Below, piece after piece: positions 8,871-16,322 of a DNA stretch of 32,606 nt. Where the stretch lies: contig JAIVHB010000002.1 of assembly GCA_020201275.1 (NCBI GenBank), forward strand, positions 1 through 32,606, read 5' to 3'. The position numbers were made by a program, and so were the translations under genes. How positions within the stretch are numbered: the first letter of the stretch is position 1; each line of letters opens with the position of its first letter. Origin of the DNA: Rhodothermaceae bacterium. Lineage in GTDB: Bacteria; Bacteroidota; Rhodothermia; Balneolales; Cyclonatronaceae. The notes beneath the pieces were generated by a model. That model made no database searches. It saw only the letters and a list, made by a program, of their open reading frames with translations, and was not told the DNA's origin.

Positions 8871-9113
8871 ATGTACAAGGATGTGCTTTCACGGATGGAG
8901 GGGATCGATTTATTCCCCCTTATCGCACTGGTCATCTTCTTTACCTTTTTCGTGCTGCTCATAGTCTGGGTGATTCGTCTGAACCGCAGCTATGTCGATT
9001 CGATGGCAAACATGCCGCTCGAAGAGGAAGAGCCATCAACCGCCGTGGAATATTCTGGTGCCGGGCCGGCTTCATCGGTACCAGGTAAAACAGAGACTGA
9101 TATCGAACAATAA
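8871..9113 (+). CDS. ccoQ: CcoQ-like small subunit of cbb3 oxidase
   Basis: An 80-aa protein with one transmembrane helix (about residues 15-36) ending in IRLNRSY, then an acidic soluble tail. Small size, topology and location between ccoNO and ccoP identify it as the FixQ/CcoQ component, which stabilises the oxidase. The ATG at 8871 starts ten bases after the ccoNO stop, with AGGAG overlapping the end of the previous gene. Recognition depends more on context than on conserved residues, since this family is weakly conserved. Confidence 0.8.
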   Translation: MYKDVLSRMEGIDLFPLIALVIFFTFFVLLIVWVIRLNRSYVDSMANMPLEEEEPSTAVEYSGAGPASSVPGKTETDIEQ

Positions 9114-9139
9114 AACAACCGGAATCCGGAGAAATCAAC

Positions 9140-9766
9140 ATGGAAGATAAAGACAGAAATATCATTTTTGATGATGAAAAGGATGTATTGCTGAACCACG
9201 AGTACGATGGTATCCAGGAATTTGATAACCCCATGCCGCCATGGTGGTTGTACGGATTCTATTTTACCATCGCACTTGGCGTGGTCTACCTGCTCTGGTA
9301 TGATGTGCTGGGAATAGGCCCGTCGCAGACAGAGGAGTACCAGCGGGAGCTTGCTGCCGCTGAAGAGATGTACGGCGTGGATCCGGGAGCAGGCCCGGGG
9401 GCGGGCACCTCGGTCGATTATGCGACCCTCGAGATTCTCACCGATCAGGCGAGCCTTGATGCCGGCAGGACCATCTATACCAATCCCGCCCAGCTCTGCG
9501 TTACCTGCCATGGTGCAAATGCACAGGGTTTGGTCGGACCCGATCTGACCAGTAATTACTGGCTTCACGGGTGTGATCTACCGTCGCTTATGAACAGTGT
9601 TAAATCCGGTTTTCCCCAGCAGGGGATGCCGCCTTACGGAAGCGGAAACCGGCTGTCGGATGAGGAGTTGCAGCAACTTGCAAGTTATCTGATATCCCTG
9701 AGGGGATCAAACCCCGACGGAGCGAAAGCCCCCGATATGTCACGCTCGGTACAATGCGAAATTTAA
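9140..9766 (+). CDS. ccoP: mono-heme CcoP subunit of cbb3 oxidase
   Basis: Electron-entry subunit III. The 208-aa protein begins with a cytoplasmic acidic segment and the CcoP signature EYDGIQEFDNPMPPWW (about residues 21-36), then one membrane helix (about 35-56) and a periplasmic cytochrome c domain with C120-V-T-C-H124 and an axial Met163 in GMPPYG. Only one CxxCH motif is present, whereas proteobacterial CcoP has two, so the electron path is shortened; mono-heme forms occur in Bacteroidota. The region between the membrane helix and the heme (about 60-95) is Ala/Glu/Gly-rich. A GGAG site precedes the ATG. The gene is followed by the nested palindromic element that separates it from ccoG. 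Confidence 0.92.
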   Translation: MEDKDRNIIFDDEKDVLLNHEYDGIQEFDNPMPPWWLYGFYFTIALGVVYLLWYDVLGIGPSQTEEYQRELAAAEEMYGVDPGAGPGAGTSVDYATLEILTDQASLDAGRTIYTNPAQLCVTCHGANAQGLVGPDLTSNYWLHGCDLPSLMNSVKSGFPQQGMPPYGSGNRLSDEELQQLASYLISLRGSNPDGAKAPDMSRSVQCEI

Positions 9767-9780
9767 CCTCCACTCCCCCC

Positions 9781-9956
9781 CCGTCATGGTGAGCGCAACG
9801 CAGCGCAGCTGCGTGAAGTCGAACCATGTGTGCAGTGTTCAACACTGCACAGGGGGCGAATACAGAACAATGGGCACACTTTTTGGAGGCTTTTTAAAAA
9901 AGCCTCCACATACTTCGACTTCACGCAGCTGCGCTGCGTTGCGCTCAGTATGACGG
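9781..9956. repeat. 176-bp nested palindromic element (REPIN/MITE-like)
   Basis: Two 43-nt arms, 9781-9823 and 9914-9956, are inverted copies with only two mismatches, and the match continues imperfectly inward. Between them lie two further palindromes: 9829-9851 (11-bp arms around one base, beginning TGTGCAGTGTT) and 9884-9908 (12-bp arms, beginning TGGAGGCTTTTT). The arm contains GCGCAACGCAGCGCAGCTGC and ends in GAAGTCGAA, a style like the dispersed GAGCGCAGCGAAGTCGAA repeats of many Bacteroidota. Neither inner hairpin has a U-tract after it, so it is not a classical terminator, although it could attenuate transcription or protect mRNA ends between ccoP and ccoG. It encodes nothing. Confidence 0.85.
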
Positions 9957-9961
9957 TTTTA

Positions 9962-9985
9962 GCGTTGCGTTCAGTATGACGGTTT
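9962..9985 (+). repeat. partial direct copy of the element's right end
   Basis: These 24 bases repeat 9936-9959 with one mismatch (C to T), 26 bases further on. The unit runs from GCGTTGCG to TATGACGGTTT. It looks like a short slippage duplication of the outer edge of the palindromic element, or a second truncated insertion, lying just before ccoG. Confidence 0.75.
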
Positions 9986-10004
9986 AAATCTACAGGCAGT
10001 ATTA

Positions 10005-11480
10005 ATGGATCCTACAATCAATATCGACCCGGGCGATGCCGAACAGGCTTACCGGGATAAAGTCTCAACGATTACATCAGAGGGAAAACGCAACTGGCTC
10101 TACCCGCGGAAACCATCAGGCAGGCTCTATAACGCCCGCACGATTCTGAGCTATTTTCTGCTCGGCTTTCTGTTTGCAGGACCATTCATCAGGATTAACG
10201 GTCAGCCCATAATCCTGATGAACATCCTGGAGCGGAAGTTTGTTCTGTTCGGTATGGTATTCTGGCCGCAGGATTTTTTCATTTTTGCCGCCGGAATGAT
10301 TGCCCTTATCGTCTTTATCGTCCTTTTTACGGCAATATTTGGGCGGCTGTTCTGCGGCTGGGTCTGCCCGCAGACCATTTTCATGGAGATGCTGTTCCGC
10401 AAAATCGAATACTTGATTGAGGGTGACACACCTGATCAGAAAAGACTCGACCGCAGCCCCTGGAACCGCGAGAAAATCTTCAAGAAAACCCTGAAAACCG
10501 GCATTTTTTTCGGCCTTTCATTCCTGATAGCGAATATTTTTCTTGCGTATATAATAGGTGCCGATGCTCTCTGGGAGATCATTACCGACGATCCGCGCGA
10601 ACATATTCCCGGGCTGGCATCCATCACCATTTTCAGCTTTGTATTTTTTGGTGTGTTTGCCCGCTTCAGGGAGCAGGTTTGCACGGTGGTGTGCCCCTAC
10701 GGCAGGCTTCAGTCGGTACTTGTTGATGATAACAGCATCGCAGTAACCTACGATTTCAGCCGGGGTGAAGACCGCGCCCTGCTCAACGCACGTAAACGGG
10801 AAAAGCTCGACAACGGTCAGAATTTTTTCACCAATACCGACAAGAACGATCCCGACAAAACCTACGGCGACTGTATCGATTGCTATCAGTGCGTAAAAGT
10901 TTGCCCGACAGGCATCGATATCCGCGATGGCATACAACTTGAGTGCGTGAACTGTACCGCCTGCATAGATGCCTGCGACGAGATGATGGTTAAAACGGGC
11001 CGGCCGCCGGGGCTGGTGCGTTACGCGTCGTATAATGGTGTTAAAGATGGCGTGCAAAATAAACTCTTTACACCGAGAATTGTGGGCTACTCGGTTATCT
11101 TTATCATCGTATTCTCTCTGTTCGTCTATTTCCTGGCAGCGCGTTATGATGCCGAGGCCCTGATTCTTCGAGAACCGGGACGCACCTACAATGCACTGCC
11201 CGACGGGGGCTATTCAAACTTTTATACGTACAAGGTATTCAACAAAACCCTGGATGAAATACCGGTTGAAATACGACTGCTTCAGCCTGCCGGCGACATC
11301 CGCCTGCTTGGTGACCTTGCAAGCGTTGGCCCTCACGACAGAACGGAGGGGCGGTTCATGGTATTTCTGGACAGGAACGACATGGATCCCAACAGAACTC
11401 CCATTGAGTTCGGATTATTTTCCAACGGGGAGCTGATCCATTCAGCCCGGTCTGTATTCATCGGGCCTCAGACCCCGTAG
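10005..11480 (+). CDS. ccoG: CcoG (RdxA/FixG) membrane iron-sulfur protein
   Basis: An inner-membrane polyferredoxin, 491 aa, which in other bacteria reduces copper for cbb3 assembly. The membrane part carries the paired motifs C117-GWV-C121-P and C226-TVV-C230-P, as in NapH/FixG proteins. Two 4Fe-4S ferredoxin motifs follow: C290, C293, C296, C300 and C314, C317, C320, C324, all intact. After a last membrane helix (about 364-383) comes the C-terminal Ig-like FixG_C domain in the periplasm. The ATG at 10005 lies after a weak AGG. It starts 49 bases beyond the palindromic element, so it may have its own promoter or depend on read-through from ccoP. Confidence 0.95.
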   Translation: MDPTINIDPGDAEQAYRDKVSTITSEGKRNWLYPRKPSGRLYNARTILSYFLLGFLFAGPFIRINGQPIILMNILERKFVLFGMVFWPQDFFIFAAGMIALIVFIVLFTAIFGRLFCGWVCPQTIFMEMLFRKIEYLIEGDTPDQKRLDRSPWNREKIFKKTLKTGIFFGLSFLIANIFLAYIIGADALWEIITDDPREHIPGLASITIFSFVFFGVFARFREQVCTVVCPYGRLQSVLVDDNSIAVTYDFSRGEDRALLNARKREKLDNGQNFFTNTDKNDPDKTYGDCIDCYQCVKVCPTGIDIRDGIQLECVNCTACIDACDEMMVKTGRPPGLVRYASYNGVKDGVQNKLFTPRIVGYSVIFIIVFSLFVYFLAARYDAEALILREPGRTYNALPDGGYSNFYTYKVFNKTLDEIPVEIRLLQPAGDIRLLGDLASVGPHDRTEGRFMVFLDRNDMDPNRTPIEFGLFSNGELIHSARSVFIGPQTP

Positions 11481-11530
11481 CAGGGTAAGACAAATTTCTA
11501 ACTCACACAGGCTCATAAACAGGAAACAGA

Positions 11531-12022
11531 ATGAGTAACCAGAACGAAACAAGTAACAGCGATCAGGGAAAAAAATCGGGCATGGGATGGCCGGTCGGCA
11601 TCATTATCGGGTATCTGATTTTCATTGGTGCAACCCTCGGTTTTGTCTTTTTTACGTTCACCGTACCCGTGAATCTCGAAAAGGTGGATTATTATGAAAG
11701 TACCCTGCAGTATCAGGATCAGATCGACCGCGTGTCGCGAACCATGGCACTTGCAGAGCAGGTCCGCTTTGAACTGAGCGACGACAGGGCAAACCTGAAC
11801 ATCCACTTTCCCGGCGAGCATGCTGTAAATGGCATCAGTGGCAGGATTCATCTGTTCCGTCCTTCTGATTTCCGTCTCGACCGTGAAGTGGAAATAGCCA
11901 CCGATTCCCTCGGCTGGCAGACGATACCCGTAAAGGGAATGCAGCACGGGCACTGGATCATGAAGGTACGCTGGGATGCCGGCGGCGAAGAGTACTACTG
12001 GCAAAAGGAGCTCAGCCTTTAG
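11531..12022 (+). CDS. ccoH: FixH/CcoH family cbb3 assembly protein
   Basis: A 163-aa FixH-like protein: a hydrophilic N-terminus rich in Ser, Asn and Gln, one transmembrane helix (about residues 20-43), then a periplasmic beta-rich domain with the family's YYES segment and a closing WDAGGEEYYWQKEL. FixH/CcoH interacts with the oxidase during assembly. It follows ccoG by 50 bases and has AGGAAAC before the ATG. The order ccoG-ccoH is the usual one and is the main support; the sequence itself is only moderately conserved. Confidence 0.85.
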   Translation: MSNQNETSNSDQGKKSGMGWPVGIIIGYLIFIGATLGFVFFTFTVPVNLEKVDYYESTLQYQDQIDRVSRTMALAEQVRFELSDDRANLNIHFPGEHAVNGISGRIHLFRPSDFRLDREVEIATDSLGWQTIPVKGMQHGHWIMKVRWDAGGEEYYWQKELSL

Positions 12023-12100
12023 GCGGGCAGCATTGTGATGTGGCTGAGCCTGAATAGCGGGAGACACTAATAAATCTGATCAGATAAAGAGGTAACAGCA

Positions 12101-12784
12101 ATGGATATTTTATGGACCGGTTTTCTTTTTGGCCTGCTCGGAAGTGCCCACTGTGCCGGTATGTGTGGCCCCATAGCCGTGGCCCTGCCGGGCAGCGATC
12201 GCAGGGGAATGGCCCTTTTCTCAGGCCGGTTGTTGTACAATACCGGACGAACCCTCACCTACATGCTGATGGGGGTGGCTGCGGGGCTGCTTGGCCTCGG
12301 GGCCGCGCTTGCCGGATACCAGGGTGGGTTGTCGGTCTTTGCCGGAACCGTGATCCTGCTCATGCTTATCTTCAGGACACGTTTTTTCTCGACCAGTTCG
12401 GTTTTCCGGTCTGACTATTTCCGCAAATTGTTCGGCCGCCTGCTGAAATCGCCCGGAAACGGATCCCTGTTTTCGCTGGGCCTTCTAAACGGCTTTCTTC
12501 CCTGCGGCCTCGTATATCTGGCCCTGGCCGGTTCGGCCGCGGCGGGCTCCCTTCTCAACAGTGTACTGTACATGGGCCTGTTTGGTTTGGGCACCATCCC
12601 CATGATGATGGCCCTGTCGCTGGCACCCGGATGGCTGAAGCCTGAGGCCCGGCGGCGCCTCACGAAATTCATCCCGGTGGGAGCGGCCCTGGTAGCGGTA
12701 CTGCTCATCCTCAGGGGCCTGTCGCTGGGTATTCCGTTTATAAGCCCCGACCTGACCGGCGCAGGAGCAGAGATGTGCCATTGA
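12101..12784 (+). CDS. TauE/SafE-like (UreH-type) membrane protein of the cbb3 locus
   Basis: A 227-aa polytopic membrane protein (about six helices) of the sulfite exporter TauE/SafE, or UreH-like, family that commonly closes cbb3 loci in Bacteroidota. The N-terminal motif SAHCAGMCGP has His17, Cys18 and Cys22 in or beside the first helix, a metal-binding arrangement, and LNGFLPCGLVYLAL in the middle is the second family hallmark. The protein ends in Cys-His. The motif and context suggest metal or heme handling for the oxidase; real sulfite export is not shown. AAAGAGGT lies before the ATG. Only 78 bases separate it from ccoH, so it is likely the last gene of the operon. Confidence 0.85.
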   Translation: MDILWTGFLFGLLGSAHCAGMCGPIAVALPGSDRRGMALFSGRLLYNTGRTLTYMLMGVAAGLLGLGAALAGYQGGLSVFAGTVILLMLIFRTRFFSTSSVFRSDYFRKLFGRLLKSPGNGSLFSLGLLNGFLPCGLVYLALAGSAAAGSLLNSVLYMGLFGLGTIPMMMALSLAPGWLKPEARRRLTKFIPVGAALVAVLLILRGLSLGIPFISPDLTGAGAEMCH

Positions 12785-12785
12785 A

Positions 12786-12973
12786 AGCTCACGGGCTGTG
12801 GGCAACACCGGGCTCACTTCGATCGACGACCGTGTGCTTTACGGCGGATTTTGCGCTACAACGGTGCGCTGTTGTTTGGTACGTTTGAATTCCTGCAGAC
12901 AGAATTTGATGCGGCCCGGTTCGGCGGAACCCGTGACCTTGGGTTATCAGCGGTCATTCAATATCAGTTCTGA
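12786..12973 (+). pseudogene. frameshifted remnant of a beta-barrel outer-membrane protein C-terminus
   Basis: Two frames join into a barrel-like tail. The first reads NTGLTSIDDRVLYGGF from about 12801, and from 12851 the second reads LRYNGALLFGTFEF and ends DLGLSAVIQYQF before TGA (12971-12973). The switch falls on the TTTT run at 12849-12852; one extra T would restore a single frame. Alternating polar and hydrophobic residues and a terminal Phe are what the C-terminal strands of outer-membrane barrels look like. There is no start codon or N-terminal part, because the preceding gene ends at 12784. It is therefore a relic even if the frameshift were a sequencing error. The family cannot be named. 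Confidence 0.45.
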
Positions 12974-13336
12974 GCATTCGGTGACGGTTATATAATAGGA
13001 TGTCGGTTGTGCAGGTTGAAAACAATTATAGTCAACAGGCGCTGATTCGCTTATTCCACCGAAAAGATTGCCCTTGATAAATTACTCAGGGTAAGTTACA
13101 TTGTTACATAATTCTAAGTCAGTTGCTAAATTATGAATTCAGTATCTGATTTTGAAATTTGCATGGTCGAATCGTCAGAAAAGCTGTTTCTGAGTCCCAT
13201 ACGGTCTTTAAGCAATTGTAATTTAGGTAATATCTCGATCGGGTAAGCTGTGTAGATAATTTTTGCTGGTGAGGCATCCGATCAATCTCTGTTCCACCTA
13301 TTCAACAAGAACATTAACTTATTTCATCCCACTACA
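12974..13336. other. 363-bp AT-rich intergenic region
   Basis: No gene is seen. Base composition is clearly more AT-rich than the flanking operon. GTTACAT occurs twice at 13095-13101 and 13103-13109 (8-bp period). The region presumably holds the promoter of the lipoprotein gene at 13337. No terminator hairpin with a U-tract could be found for the oxidase locus. Confidence 0.4.
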
Positions 13337-13861
13337 ATGCAACTCCATAAAAAAACAACCAGAATAATAGCTGTTGTTGCCCTGTTGGCTGTTGGTTCCA
13401 TTTTGAATTCAAGCTGCGACAAGTCAAATCCGGTACGGGTACTTCCCGAGGATGTAGCCGGTTTATATGAATTTCAGCAGTTTATTTTCATACCTGATGC
13501 TTCAGCCCTGGAACCTGCAAATTTACTGGACACACTGGCTGTCAACAATACAAATCTCCGCCTGCTCGACGGCGGTCAATTTACTCTCAACTATCAGTTT
13601 TTGGGAGGTCCCGAAGCAATCATATCCGGTGATTTCAGTGTGAGTTCTACTGAGATCAGATTACAAGCTGCTGCCGGGTCCGAGGCGAGACTTGCATCGC
13701 TGCTTCTGCACTCTCCCTTACGTCTGAGACGTAATATCGATCTCGACAAACTGGAGGGGTCTGATACCAAAACGGTTGATTTGAGTGCCTATGCAGAGCG
13801 CTATGCCGGTGTGCCACCCGTACGGGGGAGACTCATTATAGAGTTGATACTGCAGGACTAA
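13337..13861 (+). CDS. small lipoprotein of unknown function
   Basis: I do not recognise the family. The 174-aa product has a basic start, a hydrophobic stretch and a lipobox LNSSC with the lipidated Cys at about residue 27, followed by Asp, so it is probably an envelope lipoprotein. The mature part alternates short hydrophobic and polar strands (FTLNYQF, ISGDFSVSSTEIRL, GRLIIELIL), suggesting a compact beta domain. It lies 126 bases before the multi-barrel gene in the same direction and may be expressed with it. No catalytic motif is visible. Confidence 0.7.
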   Translation: MQLHKKTTRIIAVVALLAVGSILNSSCDKSNPVRVLPEDVAGLYEFQQFIFIPDASALEPANLLDTLAVNNTNLRLLDGGQFTLNYQFLGGPEAIISGDFSVSSTEIRLQAAAGSEARLASLLLHSPLRLRRNIDLDKLEGSDTKTVDLSAYAERYAGVPPVRGRLIIELILQD

Positions 13862-13987
13862 GCAGTAGCAAAATATTGTACCGCCGTTAACGGCACAGCT
13901 GCAGAGCCTTTTTATTATTGCAGACTGCCCGGACATCAGGCGGACTAAAGGGGAAATAACCAAAAGAATTTTAATATCTCAAAGACT

Positions 13988-16303
13988 GTGAAAACACATT
14001 TACAAAAACAAATCAGATCTGTCATAAGCCTGCTTTCCACATTTGTGGTACTATGCGGGCTATCACAGATAACATATGCTCAGGTATCGGGTGTGAGCTT
14101 CAGCCTGTCGCCAAGCGGCGATTATCTTATTTTTGAAGATAATGCAGGCCTTAAACCGGGATACGCTGTTGGCGGTTTACTGGGATTAGGGTTTGGACAG
14201 TATGTTGAATTGCACGCCAGTTATTTATATGGCGACAGGTACCGCACCGATTTTACCCGGCTGAGGGGAGGCGACGAAGTTGTTTCTGAAAGGCTTGGCC
14301 TTTTGAACAATTACGACGTAACTATTCAGAGGTACGGACTTTCTGCCAAGGTAAATCTGGCAAGTACGGCCATTGTGCCCTATCTCACGATGGGTACAGG
14401 GGTGATTCGAATGGACCGTAACAATCTGAAGGCGAGCGAAAGTATATACATTTCGGGCGGAGCAGGGCTGATGGCATCCGTTGCATCGCGTTTCAACTTT
14501 TTTATCCAGGCTTCGCACATGGGCTACCGATATAACCCTGGTTCGGCTTTTCTGAGAGGCAGCGAAATGAACGTCGCACGCCTGCAGCCGGCCAATTTTA
14601 CTCAGGTGGATGTTACCAACTGGGATATTATGCTCGGTATCAGAGCGTATCTGGGCGGTAGCCGTTTTGAGGATGTAGGGGATGATCTCATATTTCTGGA
14701 TGAGTTCAATGGCGGATGGTCAAATGTTCGCTACACCTTTGATGCCTACTACGGCCAGATCTTTTTTGAAGAATCGCTGGGATTTCCATCAACAACGCAC
14801 ATAGCCGGATTACAGGCCGGTCTCGATTTTGGTCCCCACGTGGGAGTAAGAGGTTTCTACTGGCGCGGTATAGACGACAGTGACGGACTTGATCTGGATA
14901 AACTTCATATGTATGGTGCACTGTTCAGAACAGCCTTTTTCAGGTCTGGTATTACACCCTATATTAATTTGGGTGGCGGCTATATGCGGGTTATGAGTGA
15001 TTATGATCCGGGAATGCTCACCAATCCGAAAAGTCAGATGTTTGCACTTACGGGTGTGGGTCTTGAAGCCAATATCATAAGAAGTCTGGTCTTAAAAGCG
15101 GATATCAGTGCTATGGCGCTTACCGAAGATGGTATCGACAACGCCATATCACCTTCGTCTATAAACCTGAGCCCGATGTTTACCCTTGGCATATCCTACC
15201 GGATCGGTGACTTTGTTATCCGGCAGCGTGACAGAAGGCAACCGGTCACAGAAATGACCAGACCTGTTGCATTAACCGAGACTGATCCCATTACCCGGGA
15301 TCTCGAACAGCGCCAGCGGATGCAAATTATGCGTGAGACCGCGCTGAGCACCGAAATCGCGAAAGCTCTTGCAACCGGCGATACCCTTGTGGCCACCAAT
15401 CTGAGCAGTGAACTTGAAAGATTGCGCAGTGATGTTCCACGTCCGGTGGATGTATCAACAGAAAAGGTTACAGATAGAGGAATGGTTACAGATACATTAA
15501 AGGTTGTTGAGAAAAAGATTGACGACCGTACCATAACGCTTCCGGTTCTTGAGGACGGTGAGATCTATATCCGCTTCGGAAAGCCTGCTCCCGTTGCACC
15601 GGTTACTCCGGCTGTTACCGGCGAAAGCCAGACAGTACGCGATCTGGAACGCCGCGTTGAACAATTGCTGAGAGAGCGTGAAGCGGCCAGAACAGGTCAG
15701 CAACAGCCACAGTCCAGTGTTACTGTAATACCAGCTCAGGGCGATGACTCTATGGACCGGCGGATGAGGCAATTTGAGGAGAGAATGATTGCACTGCTCG
15801 AAAATCGTCAGCCTCAAACCGTTGTTACCACGCAACCTTCACAGGGGGCAGCGGCATCTCCGGGTGTTACGGTGATTCAGGAACGTCAACAGTCAGGACA
15901 ATTGAACGGAATAGCCGCATATCTTGGCGTCGCTAACCCAAACCAGGGTGTGATTGGTCTGCGGGGTGACTACGGCACCTTCCTGAGCGGTAATATCGAA
16001 CTGGTACCTGAATTTGTACTCGGTTTCGGTAACGATACACGGATGTACAATATCAACGCTCTGTTGCTGACACCCCTGCCGGATGTCAGGTATATCGCTC
16101 CGTTCCGCCCCTATACAGGGCTTGGTCTGGGGCTGATGGCATTCAACAACCCTCCTGATGACATAGCCGGTATCCAGTTTACGTGGTCGTTCCATCTGGG
16201 CGCAGAACGGGATCTTGGTCCGGGTAAATTGTTCATGGAGTACGCCAGCCTGAACCTGTTCAGCTTTAACAGGTTCAACGTCGGCTACAGGCATTCGTTC
16301 TGA
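13988..16303 (+). CDS. multi-module outer-membrane beta-barrel protein
   Basis: A 771-aa secreted protein with an N-terminal signal peptide (about residues 1-32, ending TYAQ). Three segments look like OmpA/Omp_b-brl barrels: 33-228, 242-415 and 638-771, each with alternating amphipathic strands and glycine-rich turns (GGLLGLGFG, GLQAGLDFG, GLGLGLMAF). The last ends in Phe, as barrels do. Between the second and third lies about 220 residues of linker with two predicted coiled-coil stretches (RDLEQRQRMQIMRE near 437, RDLERRVEQLLRERE near 549) and Pro/Gln-rich sequence. The start is GTG at 13988. An OmpA-family gene follows 19 bases later. Three barrels in one chain is unusual; the second could be a lower-confidence barrel. 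Function is unknown. Confidence 0.75.
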   Translation: MKTHLQKQIRSVISLLSTFVVLCGLSQITYAQVSGVSFSLSPSGDYLIFEDNAGLKPGYAVGGLLGLGFGQYVELHASYLYGDRYRTDFTRLRGGDEVVSERLGLLNNYDVTIQRYGLSAKVNLASTAIVPYLTMGTGVIRMDRNNLKASESIYISGGAGLMASVASRFNFFIQASHMGYRYNPGSAFLRGSEMNVARLQPANFTQVDVTNWDIMLGIRAYLGGSRFEDVGDDLIFLDEFNGGWSNVRYTFDAYYGQIFFEESLGFPSTTHIAGLQAGLDFGPHVGVRGFYWRGIDDSDGLDLDKLHMYGALFRTAFFRSGITPYINLGGGYMRVMSDYDPGMLTNPKSQMFALTGVGLEANIIRSLVLKADISAMALTEDGIDNAISPSSINLSPMFTLGISYRIGDFVIRQRDRRQPVTEMTRPVALTETDPITRDLEQRQRMQIMRETALSTEIAKALATGDTLVATNLSSELERLRSDVPRPVDVSTEKVTDRGMVTDTLKVVEKKIDDRTITLPVLEDGEIYIRFGKPAPVAPVTPAVTGESQTVRDLERRVEQLLREREAARTGQQQPQSSVTVIPAQGDDSMDRRMRQFEERMIALLENRQPQTVVTTQPSQGAAASPGVTVIQERQQSGQLNGIAAYLGVANPNQGVIGLRGDYGTFLSGNIELVPEFVLGFGNDTRMYNINALLLTPLPDVRYIAPFRPYTGLGLGLMAFNNPPDDIAGIQFTWSFHLGAERDLGPGKLFMEYASLNLFSFNRFNVGYRHSF

Positions 16304-16322
16304 TGCGAACTATAATGATGGT

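Noticed and set aside
9884-9908. Palindrome with T5/A6 centre as a rho-independent terminator
   Set aside because: The T and A runs are in the centre of the palindrome, not after the stem on either strand.
12798-12995. A 65-codon plus-strand gene starting with GTG
   Set aside because: Its second half has no protein character, whereas the neighbouring frame continues as a barrel tail; it is better explained as part of the frameshifted relic.
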